Below are positions 44,480-54,453 of a DNA stretch of 64,000 nt, piece after piece. Each line of letters begins with the position of its first letter. Within the stretch, counting starts at the first letter, position 1. The notes beneath the pieces are model-generated. The model saw nothing but the letters and a program-made list of their open reading frames with translations, did no database searches and had not been told where the DNA came from. This DNA comes from Shewanella sp. c952. Its GTDB lineage: Bacteria > Pseudomonadota > Gammaproteobacteria > Enterobacterales > Shewanellaceae. The position numbers and the translations under genes are program-made. Where the stretch lies: NCBI RefSeq assembly GCF_019654975.1, contig NZ_BPEW01000001.1, positions 248,001 through 312,000 on the forward strand. The letters are read 5' to 3'.

Positions 44480-44902
44480 TTACTTGTTTGAGAAGTCGTT
44501 CTCTACAAGCTCTGTTTTGTTTTCGGCTTGCGGTGTATGACACTGCGTACAGTTGTAGTACTCATTGTTAAGCTTAGCGTCAGCGAGTAAGTGTGAAGGA
44601 TCGATTTGAGTCGCCTTCATACGTTTTGCTTTTGCCGGGCTGTGACAGCTCATACAACCGTTTTTCTTTAGCGTGATTGGGTATTCCGCTTTATGTGGGA
44701 TCATCGGTGGTTGATGTACAAAAGTACGCTCAATTGACTTACCACGTTTAGGGTAAACCGGTACTGCATCGGCAGCACGAATATCGGTGATCTCTGACTT
44801 ACCAAGTGAGCTAACGTTTACCGGCTCTGCTTGAGAAGTTGCTTGCTGACCAGAACAAGCGCTAAGCGCCAATAGCGCAGCTAAGGTGAGTGCTTTTTTC
44901 AT
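44480..44902 (-). CDS. napB: NapB, dihaem cytochrome c subunit of periplasmic nitrate reductase (with lipobox)
   Basis: The 140-residue protein has two haem-binding motifs, CMSCH (83-87) and CTQCH (118-122), and the NapB blocks VPVYPKRGKSIERTFVHQPP and HKAEYPITLKKNGCMSCH, with His ligands. It passes electrons to NapA. The signal peptide ends LLALSACSG, a perfect lipobox with C16, so the protein may be lipid-anchored, unlike textbook soluble NapB. The start at 44902 has GGAGAA upstream and overlaps the napH stop by four bases. A longer upstream frame is inside napH and is not used. Confidence 0.93.
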   Translation of the reverse strand: MKKALTLAALLALSACSGQQATSQAEPVNVSSLGKSEITDIRAADAVPVYPKRGKSIERTFVHQPPMIPHKAEYPITLKKNGCMSCHSPAKAKRMKATQIDPSHLLADAKLNNEYYNCTQCHTPQAENKTELVENDFSNK

Positions 44903-45780
44903 TGGTTGTTCTCCGCCTTTAGGGCAATTCGATTTTGATACTGGAAAACGCGTTGGGCACAAACGTCGATACAACGGCCACATTGAGTGCAATCACTGTC
45001 GGTTATCATCGGCTGTTGTCCTCGCAAGGCAGGTTTTAATACCTGTCTTTCAGGGCAGACGTCAAAACAATCCATACAGTTATCACAATCTTTGGCATTC
45101 ACTGCCGATACTTTAACTGGACTGGCTTTACCAAACAGAGCAAATAATGCACCTGTTGGACAAAGGTGTCCGCACCATGCTCGCTCACTGATAAACAGAT
45201 CCAGTAAGAAGATGGCGGCTAATATCCATAAACCACTGCCAGCGCTAAATAACACTGCTCGATACAATACAGGAACAGGATTTACCCATTCCCAGACTGT
45301 CATGCCTGTTAGCACGGGCAGAATAAGCACGAGTGCTAGTAAGTAGTAACGCAAATTTCTTGGCATCTCACTGGTGCGAGGCAAGTTCATTTTGCGGCGT
45401 AACCAACTAGCAAGATCTGTCACCATGTTAACGGGACAGACCCAGCTGCAAAATACTCGACCACCCAGTAACGCATAAAACAGTGCGATAATGACGGCGC
45501 CAAGTATCAGGCTTAGCTCTGGAATATGACCTGTCAGTAGCACTTGCAAGCTGGCAAGTGGATCTGACAGAGGTACAACACTTAAAAGCTCACTGGCTGA
45601 GAGGTTACCTTTTAGCAACCACAGGCCAAACCAAGGACCAATGGCGAACAGTGCAAAAACGCTGACTTGGCTTAAGCGGCGTAAGAATAGAAACTTGTGG
45701 GCTCGCCACCATCCTAGTTCATCAATTGCCGCCTGGGCGAAGCCCGGCTTTTTCAGCGTACTATTTTTGCTGTGGCTCAT
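44899..45780 (-). CDS. napH: NapH, membrane quinol dehydrogenase ferredoxin subunit
   Basis: The 293-residue protein has four transmembrane helices, two CxxxCP motifs (FCSWVCP and WCGHLCP) and two C-terminal [4Fe-4S] motifs (CDNCMDCFDVCP and CTQCGRCIDVC). With NapG it moves electrons from quinol to the NapAB nitrate reductase. Because this operon lacks napC, NapGH (or CymA elsewhere in the genome) must supply the electrons. It overlaps both neighbours by four bases (ATGA), which indicates translational coupling. Confidence 0.95.
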   Translation of the reverse strand: MSHSKNSTLKKPGFAQAAIDELGWWRAHKFLFLRRLSQVSVFALFAIGPWFGLWLLKGNLSASELLSVVPLSDPLASLQVLLTGHIPELSLILGAVIIALFYALLGGRVFCSWVCPVNMVTDLASWLRRKMNLPRTSEMPRNLRYYLLALVLILPVLTGMTVWEWVNPVPVLYRAVLFSAGSGLWILAAIFLLDLFISERAWCGHLCPTGALFALFGKASPVKVSAVNAKDCDNCMDCFDVCPERQVLKPALRGQQPMITDSDCTQCGRCIDVCAQRVFQYQNRIALKAENNQ

Positions 45781-46511
45781 AGTTCAAGCCCCCTGTTCAA
45801 CATCTCAAGCGTGGTATCTTCAGTGTTGATATAAGTATCGTGTGCAGCAGTTTTACCGAGTGCAATATGAGCAGGCAGTACTCTAATCGCAGCTTCCTCT
45901 AACACGCAAACATGTTCGCACTTACCACAGCCAGTGCAGCTATCGCTGTTGACCGTAGGTAGGAACATAGCGTGATGATCGCTACGATTATTGTGTTGCA
46001 TTTCAAGCGTGATAGCGTCATCAATCAACGGGCAAACCCGGTAACAGACATCGCACCTTAAGCCTTTAAAGTTAAGGCAGTTCTTCTCATCGATAAGTAC
46101 CGCTATTCCCATTTTTGATTGTTCGATATCGGTAAGTTCATGATCCAGCGAGCCCGACGGGCAAGCTTTAACACAGGGGATATCTTCACACATCTCACAA
46201 GGAATAGTGCGGGCGGTGAAATAGGGCGTGCCCGTTGCTGCACCTTCAAACCAGCGCGCTAGTTTGAGGGTGTCATAAGGGCAAGCTTCTACACACAGAC
46301 CGCAGCGTACACAGGCTGAGAGAAAATCATCTTCGCTTAATGCGCCTGGAGGTCGAATCGCGAGTGGATCTAACTGCGCAGACTGTTTAGCCACTGCAGT
46401 TATCCCCATCCCTAGTAAGCCCATTGCGCAACCTGCCTTAGCCGAAGTGGCTAAGAACTGGCGGCGGTTGACGCCTTTGACGCTGAACTTACTTTGATTG
46501 ACCTGACTCAT
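45777..46511 (-). CDS. napG: NapG, periplasmic ferredoxin-type protein
   Basis: The 244-residue protein has a Tat signal (NRRQFLATSAKAG) and four [4Fe-4S] motifs, for example CVRCGLCVEACPYDTL, CEMCEDIPCVKACP, CDVCYRVCP and CTGCGKCEHVC. It is exported folded and works with NapH in electron transfer to NapAB. Stop and start overlap with napH by four bases. Confidence 0.95.
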   Translation of the reverse strand: MSQVNQSKFSVKGVNRRQFLATSAKAGCAMGLLGMGITAVAKQSAQLDPLAIRPPGALSEDDFLSACVRCGLCVEACPYDTLKLARWFEGAATGTPYFTARTIPCEMCEDIPCVKACPSGSLDHELTDIEQSKMGIAVLIDEKNCLNFKGLRCDVCYRVCPLIDDAITLEMQHNNRSDHHAMFLPTVNSDSCTGCGKCEHVCVLEEAAIRVLPAHIALGKTAAHDTYINTEDTTLEMLNRGLEL

Positions 46512-46572
46512 TTGCTTTCGTTGTCTCCGCTTTTGCTCAAGCGATTAAAGTTAAGTGTGTTGGTGAAAAGTC

Positions 46573-49056
46573 TTAAGCTTTCATCACTTTGACTGGACAC
46601 TTCTTGAAATCTGTCTCTTTTGACAGAGGATCAGTCGCGTCGAGTAACAACTTGTTGACCAGTTGGCGCGCATCGAAGAACGGCATAAATGCCACGCCTC
46701 TAGGCGGCTTGTTACGGCCTTTAGTTTCCACACGGGTTTTCACTTCACCGCGAGGTGAAGCAACAATCACTTCATCACCACGTTTAACGCCACGTGCTTT
46801 GGCATCTTCTGGGTGCATGAAGATCTGTGCATCTGGATAAGCACGGTATAGTTCAGGTACACGCGCAGTCATTGAACCTGTGTGCCAATGCTCTAGCACA
46901 CGACCGGTTGATAACCATAGGTCATACTCTTTGTTTGGCTCTTCGGCAGCAGGCTCAAACGGCAGTGCAAAAATAACAGCTTTACCATCTGGCTTACCGT
47001 AGAAGTTGAAGCCTTCACCAGCTTTAACATAAGGATCACTACCTTCAACAAAACGACGTAGTGTCTCTTTGCCGTTAACTACAGGCCAGCGTGCGCCGCG
47101 GTTTTCATGGTAAGTATCGAAGTCAGCTAGATCGTGAGCGTGGCCGCGACCAAACTGCGCGTACTCTTCGAATAGACCTTTTTGAACGTAGAAGCCGAAT
47201 GCATCAGATTCATCATTAAGATCTGCTTTACACTCTTCAGCAGGGAACTTGTTGACTACGCCATTGGCAAATAGCACGTCATAAAGTGTCTTATCTGCAT
47301 ATTCTGGCTGCTTAGCAATCAGCTCAGCAGGCCATACTTCAGAGACTTTAAAGCGCTTAGAGAATTCCATAAGCTGCCATAGATCAGACTTAGCACCTTC
47401 TGGTGGCTTAACTTGCTGATGCCACATGTGAGTACGACGCTCAGCGTTACCGTAAGCACCTTCTTTCTCAACCCACATAGCGGTTGGTAGGATCAAATCG
47501 GCAGCCATTGCTGTTACTGTTGGGTATGGATCTGATACCACAATGAAGTTTTCTGGGTTACGGAAACCTGGGTAAATCTCATCATTGATGTTCGGACCCG
47601 CTTGCATGTTGTTGGTACACATAGTCCAGTAACAATTCAGCTTGCCATCTTTAAGCATACGGCTTTGCAGTACAGCGTGGAAACCAGGCTTTGGTGGGAT
47701 AGTCCCTTCAGGCACTTGCCATAGTTTTTCTGTTTTAGCGCGATGTTTAGGATTGGCAACTACCATGTCTGCAGGTAGACGGTGCGCAAACGTACCGACT
47801 TCACGTGCAGTACCACAAGCAGATGGTTGACCCGTTAGCGAGAATGGGCTGTTACCTGGGGTTGCGATTTTACCCGTCAATAGGTGGATGTTATAAAGCA
47901 TGTTGTTTGCCCAAACACCACGAACGTGCTGGTTAATACCCATGGTCCATAAGCTCATTACTTTCACTTTAGGGTCGGCATAGGCTTTAGCCATCAGCTC
48001 GAGTTTTTCTGGCTCAACACCACTCATCTCTGCTGCATATTCTAGGGTATAAGTGCTAACGAATTTCGCGTACTCATCAAAGCTGATAGGCGCAGATTTA
48101 CCATTACCTGGGTTCTTTGCTTTTTGCTCTAATGGATGCTCTGGACGCAAGCCATAACCGATGTCAGTTGTACCTAAGGCGAACTTAGTGTGCTTGGTGA
48201 CAAACTCTTTGTTCACTGCATCATTCTGGATAATGTAGTTGGCAATATAGTTAAGGATCACTAAGTCAGACTGAGGACGGAAGACCATCGAGTTATCAGA
48301 AAGATCGAAGCTGCGGTTCTCGTAAGTAGACAGTACATGTACACGGCTAGTCGGGCTGCTTAAGCGGCGATCAGATAGACGAGCCCAAAGGATTGGGTGC
48401 ATCTCTGCCATGTTTGCGCCCCATAGGACGAACTCATCAGCGGCTTCAAGGTCATCGTAACAACCCATTGGCTCATCAATACCAAAGGTACGCATAAAGC
48501 CACCAACAGCTGATGCCATACAGTGACGCGCGTTAGGATCGATGTTGTTGGTAAGGAAACCTGCTTTGTGCAGCTTAGAAGCTGCGTAGCCTTCCCATAC
48601 TGTCCACTGACCGCTGCCGAACATGCCTACAGCTGTTGGGCCTTTAGTTTTAAGCGTGTTTTTCCACTTATCAGCCATGGTATCGAGTGCGACATCCCAG
48701 CTAACTGGTGTGAATTCACCCTCTTTATCATATTTGCCATCGGTCATACGTAGCAGCGGCGTCGTTAGACGATCCTTACCATACATAATCTTCGATAAGA
48801 AATAACCTTTAATACAGTTAAGGCCTTTGTTGACTGGGCTTTCTGGATCGCCTTTAGTTGCAACAACTTTGCCATTATCTGTACCGACAAGAACACTACA
48901 ACCTACGCCACAAAAACGACAAGGTGCTTTGTCCCACTTAATGCTATCTTTTTGCTCTGCAGCTTCTACTATCTTCACTGGCAGAGTCGCACCGACGGCT
49001 GTTGCGGCGGCAACTGCTGCGTTGGCTTTTAGAAACTCGCGACGGCTAATGCTCAT
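46573..49056 (-). CDS. napA: NapA, catalytic subunit of periplasmic nitrate reductase
   Basis: The 827-residue periplasmic enzyme reduces nitrate to nitrite. It has a Tat signal ([11 protein letters not shown]), a [4Fe-4S] site (C46, C49, C53, C81 in CRFCGVGC...NCIKG) and the molybdenum ligand C179 in [13 protein letters not shown], all as in bis-MGD NapA. The ATG at 49056 is preferred over a GTG at 49068 because GAGG is well spaced from it. The gene overlaps the end of napD by 11 bases. Gene order napDAGHB is the Shewanella NAP-beta arrangement. Confidence 0.98.
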   Translation of the reverse strand: MSISRREFLKANAAVAAATAVGATLPVKIVEAAEQKDSIKWDKAPCRFCGVGCSVLVGTDNGKVVATKGDPESPVNKGLNCIKGYFLSKIMYGKDRLTTPLLRMTDGKYDKEGEFTPVSWDVALDTMADKWKNTLKTKGPTAVGMFGSGQWTVWEGYAASKLHKAGFLTNNIDPNARHCMASAVGGFMRTFGIDEPMGCYDDLEAADEFVLWGANMAEMHPILWARLSDRRLSSPTSRVHVLSTYENRSFDLSDNSMVFRPQSDLVILNYIANYIIQNDAVNKEFVTKHTKFALGTTDIGYGLRPEHPLEQKAKNPGNGKSAPISFDEYAKFVSTYTLEYAAEMSGVEPEKLELMAKAYADPKVKVMSLWTMGINQHVRGVWANNMLYNIHLLTGKIATPGNSPFSLTGQPSACGTAREVGTFAHRLPADMVVANPKHRAKTEKLWQVPEGTIPPKPGFHAVLQSRMLKDGKLNCYWTMCTNNMQAGPNINDEIYPGFRNPENFIVVSDPYPTVTAMAADLILPTAMWVEKEGAYGNAERRTHMWHQQVKPPEGAKSDLWQLMEFSKRFKVSEVWPAELIAKQPEYADKTLYDVLFANGVVNKFPAEECKADLNDESDAFGFYVQKGLFEEYAQFGRGHAHDLADFDTYHENRGARWPVVNGKETLRRFVEGSDPYVKAGEGFNFYGKPDGKAVIFALPFEPAAEEPNKEYDLWLSTGRVLEHWHTGSMTARVPELYRAYPDAQIFMHPEDAKARGVKRGDEVIVASPRGEVKTRVETKGRNKPPRGVAFMPFFDARQLVNKLLLDATDPLSKETDFKKCPVKVMKA

Positions 49057-49321
49057 GGTGTTCCTCACTCTTTTGTTCTACTGGATCGACTTGATGATAA
49101 ATAAGGCTGCTATTAATGACGCCTTCAAAGGCGTTAATAGCTTCGACGTTATCGAGGATAGAGCGCTGGGTTTCACCTTCTAGGGTGACCACAAACTTTC
49201 CTTCATCGGTAACGGCATGGATTTCGGCGCCAACAAGGGCTGACAAGCGCTGCTTGATATCTTCTACAGACTTGGACGCTGCATGTATGACTAAGCTGGT
49301 AATATGAAATTCTTGGCTCAT
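49046..49321 (-). CDS. napD: NapD, chaperone of NapA
   Basis: The 91-residue cytoplasmic protein begins [10 protein letters not shown] and has [20 protein letters not shown], the NapD fold that binds the NapA Tat signal and holds back export until the cofactor is inserted. It is the first gene of napDAGHB. Its promoter region holds a NarP-type site and an FNR-like box. Confidence 0.95.
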   Translation of the reverse strand: MSQEFHITSLVIHAASKSVEDIKQRLSALVGAEIHAVTDEGKFVVTLEGETQRSILDNVEAINAFEGVINSSLIYHQVDPVEQKSEEHHEH

Positions 49322-49421
49322 TCTTCTACCTTCTTTGTTTTGGCAAATAACGGCGACGAGTAATCTTGCTGTTACTTACCAAGGTTTAACTCGAGTCTAG
49401 ACCTCATAGAAAATGTGGGTA

Positions 49422-49437
49422 TACCTCACAAGGGGTA
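49422..49437 (-). promoter_or_regulatory. NarP/NarL 7-2-7 heptamer pair upstream of napD
   Basis: On the minus strand TACCCCT-TG-TGAGGTA fits the NarP consensus TACYYMT-N2-AKRRGTA at all but one position. It lies about 100 bases before the napD start. A 7-2-7 inverted arrangement is the one NarP binds, so nitrate/nitrite induction is likely. Confidence 0.7.
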
Positions 49438-49450
49438 TTGAGGTTTTTTA

Positions 49451-49464
49451 TCGACCAAGATCAA
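49451..49464 (-). promoter_or_regulatory. FNR/EtrA-like box upstream of napD
   Basis: On the minus strand TTGATCTTGGTCGA matches the FNR consensus in the left half completely and in three of five positions of the right half. It lies 13 bases upstream of the NarP-type site. Confidence 0.5.
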
Positions 49465-49666
49465 CTTTTAGAGGGTGATCTAGTTCTCAAATTTACTAAT
49501 AAAGACTAGAAGCTTGTTTGAATTTTGTCCACTCGAAATGTTAGCTTGCGCTACATTAAATATTCAAGATATTCATAAGCTTAGTAAATGATAACTATTC
49601 TTATTTATTGCTTTTTGAATGCAATTAAATCGTTCATTAAGTTTGTATTTGAGTGGCTATGACGGC

Positions 49667-50773
49667 TTAGTAGCCGGTGAGTTCCATGTAACCTTCGCCA
49701 CGATGGCTTCCCTCTATACTTATCGGTCCCTCCCAATAAGGGATAGAGAGCGGCATGCTAGAGTCATTATTTAGCGGGGCGGTGCTAATATCGATATTTT
49801 CTGAAGGAATTTGAATGCGCCACTTTATTGGGTAACGGCCGGACTGTGTCTGTTGCCATGCCGTGGCAGTCATACTTATCTGCTCACTGGCAATGTTGCG
49901 GCCACGACCATCTCGATACATAACTCGGGCGCTATAAAAGCTACTCTGGGTTTTGCTGTCATCCCTTAGCTGAAACAACATCAGTGCAGTGTCGTTATTC
50001 AGTCGAATAGCAAACCAATCCCAACCCTGCTGTGTTTTCGATAAAAACTGCGAGCTCCATTCTCTGTCGAGCCAAGCTTGTCCGCTAACTTTCTGAGGTT
50101 TACCATCGATAACTACGCTGCCACTGACATTGATAAAAGGTTGGCTGTAGTAATAGGAGGCGACGCTGCCAGCTGCATTCTTCTCACTGTAACCATTGTC
50201 ACCCTGCAGCTGAAAGGGCGCAGTTGAATCAAGTTGTAATTGATAACTGAAATCTTGACCACTAACACTGAGTGTTGCGGGAAACAGGTGCTCGCTCTGG
50301 CTTAGCCATTGCCAGTCATCTTGCCTAATGGATAGTGGCTGAGCTTGAGTGCCAGCAATACTTTGATGACCGCGAGACCACTTCTCTTCAGCTAAATGGT
50401 TGGATATAGAGGTAACAGCGGTATGTGACATATAGAGTTGCTGGGTCTGCCAGGCAGCGCTATTAATCGGTGCGTCTTGCTCGTTACTCATCGCTGAGGG
50501 CGGTGCTAATGCAATGCGAAACTGCGTCCACTGTAAGCCAATTTTTTGTTTTGATTCAGTCTCTAGATTAGCGGTGAGATACCACCACTCTTGCCTGAAA
50601 TCATTATGCGCCATATGATCATCTGGAAAGCGTAATATGACGTGTGGCTCTACTGGACTATAACCCTGTGTTTTACCATCGAGTAGCTCTCCCATGCCCG
50701 CTGTGCTTTGTTGAACAGGCGAGCAGGCTGTTATGCAAAGTGCCAAGAGTGAAAAGACTATCACTTTGTTCAT
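49667..50773 (-). CDS. AttH-like (CrtC/lipocalin-like) lipoprotein
   Basis: The 368-residue protein has a lipoprotein signal with lipobox ITAC and the AttH/CrtC-type start FPDDHMAHNDFRQEWWYLTANL, followed by QWTQFRIAL and the later WLDREWSSQFL and GWDWFAIRL blocks. Such proteins have two lipocalin-like barrels and accompany ABC transporters (AttEFGH). It overlaps the permease gene by four bases. It is probably a lipid- or hydrophobe-binding partner in the envelope; the cargo is unknown. Confidence 0.85.
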   Translation of the reverse strand: MNKVIVFSLLALCITACSPVQQSTAGMGELLDGKTQGYSPVEPHVILRFPDDHMAHNDFRQEWWYLTANLETESKQKIGLQWTQFRIALAPPSAMSNEQDAPINSAAWQTQQLYMSHTAVTSISNHLAEEKWSRGHQSIAGTQAQPLSIRQDDWQWLSQSEHLFPATLSVSGQDFSYQLQLDSTAPFQLQGDNGYSEKNAAGSVASYYYSQPFINVSGSVVIDGKPQKVSGQAWLDREWSSQFLSKTQQGWDWFAIRLNNDTALMLFQLRDDSKTQSSFYSARVMYRDGRGRNIASEQISMTATAWQQTQSGRYPIKWRIQIPSENIDISTAPLNNDSSMPLSIPYWEGPISIEGSHRGEGYMELTGY

Positions 50774-53292
50774 AATGCCTCCTGCTGCAAACTGCTGACT
50801 AACGGTTTACGGGTTTGCCAATATAGCGGCAGTAATACGGCTAATGCACTGGCAGCGAGGGCGATAGCCACCACTCTAAAATAAGCTTGCCAGTCCCAAA
50901 CCATAGCAATACTCCAGCCAAATGCTTGTAGCGTCACCTTGTTAATTAATAGATAGCCTAGTAGCGCACCACTTGGCAGTGCGAGTAAGCAAGTAAACAG
51001 AACGATTAGCAACATTTGTAGCGACACCAAACTTCGCAGTTGAGTTCGACTCACGCCCAGTGCATATAAACGAGCCAACGGTGCTTGCCTCGCTTTAGTG
51101 AGCATTAAGCAGGCACTGAACAGCCCAATAGCGGCAACCATGAGGGTAAGGCTGTTAAGAACCAATGTAATCGAAAAGGTGCGTTTAAAGATCTCCAATG
51201 CGCGCTGTTTTATCTTGGCTTGGTTATACATCTGCGCTGCAGACAATGGAACTTGCTGCTGTAATATCTGTTCTAATTCAGCGATATCACCATCGTAACT
51301 GGCTGCAATACTGCTTGGGTTATTTGGTAGGTTCAATTGCTGCCAAGTATGTTGACTAACAATGATTTGGCCTAACGGATTGCCGTAATCATAAAAAATG
51401 GCGCCAATAGGCAAAGGAGGTTGCTTGGCTGACTCAAACTCTGCAAGTGAGATGGAGTCACCGACTTTAAGGCGATATTTGATAGCCATGGGCTCACTTA
51501 TCATCAGCGCTTTGCCCCCAAAAAACTGCGGCCATAGGTTATCGGTTTGCGCTTTCATTTGATTGCTATTTCTAAGCGAGTGTTCATCTCGGGTCATCAA
51601 GCTCACTGGGGTATGTTGATATTGGCTGTTATGCACCCACTGGCCGTATATTTCAGTTACTTTAGGTTGCTGAGCTAGCAGTGTTTCAGTGGCTACGATT
51701 TTGTCATTAGGTGGGCGAATATAAATATCTGCATACAATCGGGCATCGAGCCAGTTCTTCAAAGTTATCTCAAAGCTGCCAACGAGGGTGTTCATCGAAA
51801 TATTTGCCGTCAGCGCTAGCAACATCGCCATCATCGCCAGTGACAATGGAGCGATCAACTCTTTGCTCTCTGCAACCGCATATTGCCATAAGCCATTGCT
51901 AGTCACACGGGTAGACAGGCTGAGGCAAAACTGCAGTGATAATGGCAGCAGCAAGGGAATTGCCACGGTGACTACACCCAATAACACCAGGCTGTGTTGA
52001 TACTCTTGAGTTAATGGAAACAGCATTGCAGCGAGGATGAGCAGAGCAATAGCGACGATAAACATAATTCGCTGATATTGTGCCGCATGGCGTTGCTGTT
52101 CAAAGCGGCTAGCGCTACGGGCTAAAGGTTGCTTTGCTAATGCATTAAATAGTGGGAAGCATGCACAGATAGCGGCAACAAATGTCAATCCAACAGCTTG
52201 ATAAAGCCAGCTCCACTGCCACAGTCCCGGTAACAATCTAGCACCATAAAGCTGTTCGAGAGTCAGCGCTATCATGGGTTGCAGCCAGTGACTTAGCTGT
52301 AAGCCAAGTATAAAACCAAGGATAGAGCCAATAACGACCAATACCAGTAGCTCTAACATTAGCGCGGTTAATAATGCTAGCTGTGGGATCCCTTGTTGTT
52401 GCAGTTGTACCAGCAGTTTTTGTCTTTTTAATAAACTGTAACGTACACCGTTATAAGCGATAAATAGCCCAACGACAAAGGCAAGTAGGCTCATAGCGGT
52501 TAAATTCAAGTGGAAACTACGCGTGAGGCTCGTCAGTCCTTCGCCTTCATCTTGCTCAGCAATTTCAAACTGCTGAGCACTTTGCTGGCTAAAGATTTGC
52601 GTCACTTGCGTGTTGAGCTTATTGGCATCACCAAACAACGCGATGTAACTTAGCTTGCCGTATTTATCTAATAGTCTTTGGCCTAAAGAGATATCCATGA
52701 GAATGGCATTACCGAGACCAAGCTCGTCATCTAAGCTAATAACGTTAAGAGATTCACCTTCAAGCTTAAGTTGACCATTAGTGGTTGCTTGTTCGGCAAA
52801 GCTTTCACTCATGAGTATGTAAGGTTTTCCAGAAAGCAATTTAGCCAACGGGATCTGACTTGAAAGTAATGAAGTTTGTGTGGGCTCAGCTGATTTATCT
52901 GAATGTTGCTTAAATTGCTGCACTGATAGTGCGGCAATCAAATCACTGGCTTGAATATCCCATCGCTGACCACTGTCATCGGTCACCGTGCCTGTTAGTA
53001 CCGCCAATGATTGACTCACACCGGCTTGTCGAAGGCGAATGTAAACTGATTCTGGAACCATTTTTTGCCCAGCAATAGGCGCAAGAAGAAGTTGAGCTCG
53101 CTGGCTTAATAACTCTGTTGCTTGAGAATAACTGCGCACTGCATTTTCGTTGGTTGCACGAACACCTATCAGTAACATCACCGCTAATATAAAACCGAGC
53201 AGTATTGCGCCAGCTTGCAAAGGGGCTTTTAGGTAGTGGCGAGCAAATACCTGTAAGCTGAGACGGACGGATAACCTAAACTGGCTATTCAT
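50770..53292 (-). CDS. FtsX-type ABC transporter permease (AttF/AttG fused type)
   Basis: The 840-residue inner-membrane protein has the layout of long FtsX/MacB-like permeases: one N-terminal helix, a large periplasmic domain (about 45-260), a group of helices (about 265-500), a second periplasmic domain (about 510-700) and three final helices. This is a fusion of two half-permeases, where Agrobacterium has attF and attG apart. It overlaps the ATPase gene by eight bases and attH by four, so the three genes form one unit. Confidence 0.88.
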   Translation of the reverse strand: MNSQFRLSVRLSLQVFARHYLKAPLQAGAILLGFILAVMLLIGVRATNENAVRSYSQATELLSQRAQLLLAPIAGQKMVPESVYIRLRQAGVSQSLAVLTGTVTDDSGQRWDIQASDLIAALSVQQFKQHSDKSAEPTQTSLLSSQIPLAKLLSGKPYILMSESFAEQATTNGQLKLEGESLNVISLDDELGLGNAILMDISLGQRLLDKYGKLSYIALFGDANKLNTQVTQIFSQQSAQQFEIAEQDEGEGLTSLTRSFHLNLTAMSLLAFVVGLFIAYNGVRYSLLKRQKLLVQLQQQGIPQLALLTALMLELLVLVVIGSILGFILGLQLSHWLQPMIALTLEQLYGARLLPGLWQWSWLYQAVGLTFVAAICACFPLFNALAKQPLARSASRFEQQRHAAQYQRIMFIVAIALLILAAMLFPLTQEYQHSLVLLGVVTVAIPLLLPLSLQFCLSLSTRVTSNGLWQYAVAESKELIAPLSLAMMAMLLALTANISMNTLVGSFEITLKNWLDARLYADIYIRPPNDKIVATETLLAQQPKVTEIYGQWVHNSQYQHTPVSLMTRDEHSLRNSNQMKAQTDNLWPQFFGGKALMISEPMAIKYRLKVGDSISLAEFESAKQPPLPIGAIFYDYGNPLGQIIVSQHTWQQLNLPNNPSSIAASYDGDIAELEQILQQQVPLSAAQMYNQAKIKQRALEIFKRTFSITLVLNSLTLMVAAIGLFSACLMLTKARQAPLARLYALGVSRTQLRSLVSLQMLLIVLFTCLLALPSGALLGYLLINKVTLQAFGWSIAMVWDWQAYFRVVAIALAASALAVLLPLYWQTRKPLVSSLQQEAL

Positions 53293-53953
53293 TTATCTTG
53301 CCTTGTTCTAAATGCCAGCGTCTTTTCATAAACTGCGCACACTCATTGCTGTGGGTCACCATCAATATGCTGGTGCTGGACTCATTGGCCAGTTCGGTCA
53401 GCAACTGCATCACCTCAGAACCCGCTTTCTCATCGAGGTTGCCGGTAGGTTCATCGGCCAGTAATAATCTAGGTTGGTGTGCTAATGCTCGTGCTATGGC
53501 TACCCGCTGTTGTTGGCCGCCTGAAAGTGCTTCAACATGACGTTTTTTAACATCGTTTAAACCGAGCTGTTTAATGAGGTGATCAACCCAAGGTGACCAC
53601 GACTGTTTATTGAGGCGCAGTGAGAACGCAATATTGTCTTGTACATTTAACGGGGTGAGTAAGTTGAATTGTTGAAATACTACGCCGAGGTCGCGGCGTC
53701 TAAATTGACTCCAGTGTTGGTCCTGCCATTGGCTGGTGTTGTCACCAAATAGGCTTAGCTTACCGCTATCGATAAACTCAAAACCGCCGATGATATTGAG
53801 CAGGGTGCTTTTACCACAGCCGCTAGGTCCAGTCAGTGCGACGGTATCTGCATCTTCAAGCTGAAGGTCAATGTCATCGAGTACCTGATGATACTTATCA
53901 CCGTCGTCAAATCCTTTCGATACTGCAGACAAGGTCACGATACTCTTAGCCAT
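53285..53953 (-). CDS. ABC transporter ATPase (AttE/LolD-like)
   Basis: The 222-residue ATPase has Walker A GPSGCGKST (42-50), Q-loop VVFQQFNLL, signature LSGGQQQR (143-150) and Walker B LLLADEPTGNLD. It is of the LolD/MacB type that powers mechanotransmission by FtsX-like permeases. The ATG at 53953 has AGAGGGAG five bases upstream and is better than the upstream start at 54016. Confidence 0.92.
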   Translation of the reverse strand: MAKSIVTLSAVSKGFDDGDKYHQVLDDIDLQLEDADTVALTGPSGCGKSTLLNIIGGFEFIDSGKLSLFGDNTSQWQDQHWSQFRRRDLGVVFQQFNLLTPLNVQDNIAFSLRLNKQSWSPWVDHLIKQLGLNDVKKRHVEALSGGQQQRVAIARALAHQPRLLLADEPTGNLDEKAGSEVMQLLTELANESSTSILMVTHSNECAQFMKRRWHLEQGKINE

Positions 53954-54453
53954 TACAACTCCCTCTTTTAATGCTACAAATTGGCCAAGATTAGTGATTC
54001 TTGGCTCAGGTAACACAGCTAGCCACTCAATACAGCATATAATTATTCAGTATACGCATTAAAGTAGGATTGAGATCGCTTGGTCGTAAAACTATGTCAT
54101 TATTTTTACTTTGTTTTGTCTATAAAGTGGCTTGGTATCAGGCATTCTGTAAGTGTTATATGTTTCCACTAATGCTGATGAAAATACAGCATTTGTAGTT
54201 CAATTAAACAGCTGTTATGTTTGGATTGTAGTCAATTGTAGGATGAATTTTGTTTTATCTTCAGCTTATTACAATGAAAATATTATGAATCTATTTTGGG
54301 TTTTAGCTGCTCGCCTTGTCTACACTGAGAGAGTAGCGATTTAGCAACTCCCCAATTACCGTAATAATCTCAATAGCAGAGTTATCGAAACAGCGATTAT
54401 TGATTTTTATTTTGCTGAACTGCTTATTGGCGATAGCACTGTGGATTAAGGAC
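53954..54453. other. Divergent intergenic region between ABC operon and hybrid kinase gene
   Basis: About 500 AT-rich bases hold the two promoters. An open frame of 63 codons (54153-54344) has no ribosome-binding site and is not called. A frame upstream of the kinase start adds 18 residues (from 54400) but gives no better start. Confidence 0.5.

Larger units (their letters stand above)
49322..49666. other. nap promoter region and spacer to the AttH-like gene
   Basis: About 345 bases. The half near napD has the NarP-type and FNR-like sites described separately; the remaining part, towards the end of the AttH-like gene at 49667, is AT-rich and shows no gene and no obvious terminator for that gene. 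Confidence 0.6.

Noticed and set aside
44903..44992. N-terminal extension of napB inside napH
   Set aside because: Residues are not signal-like and the downstream ATG has a proper ribosome site and signal peptide.
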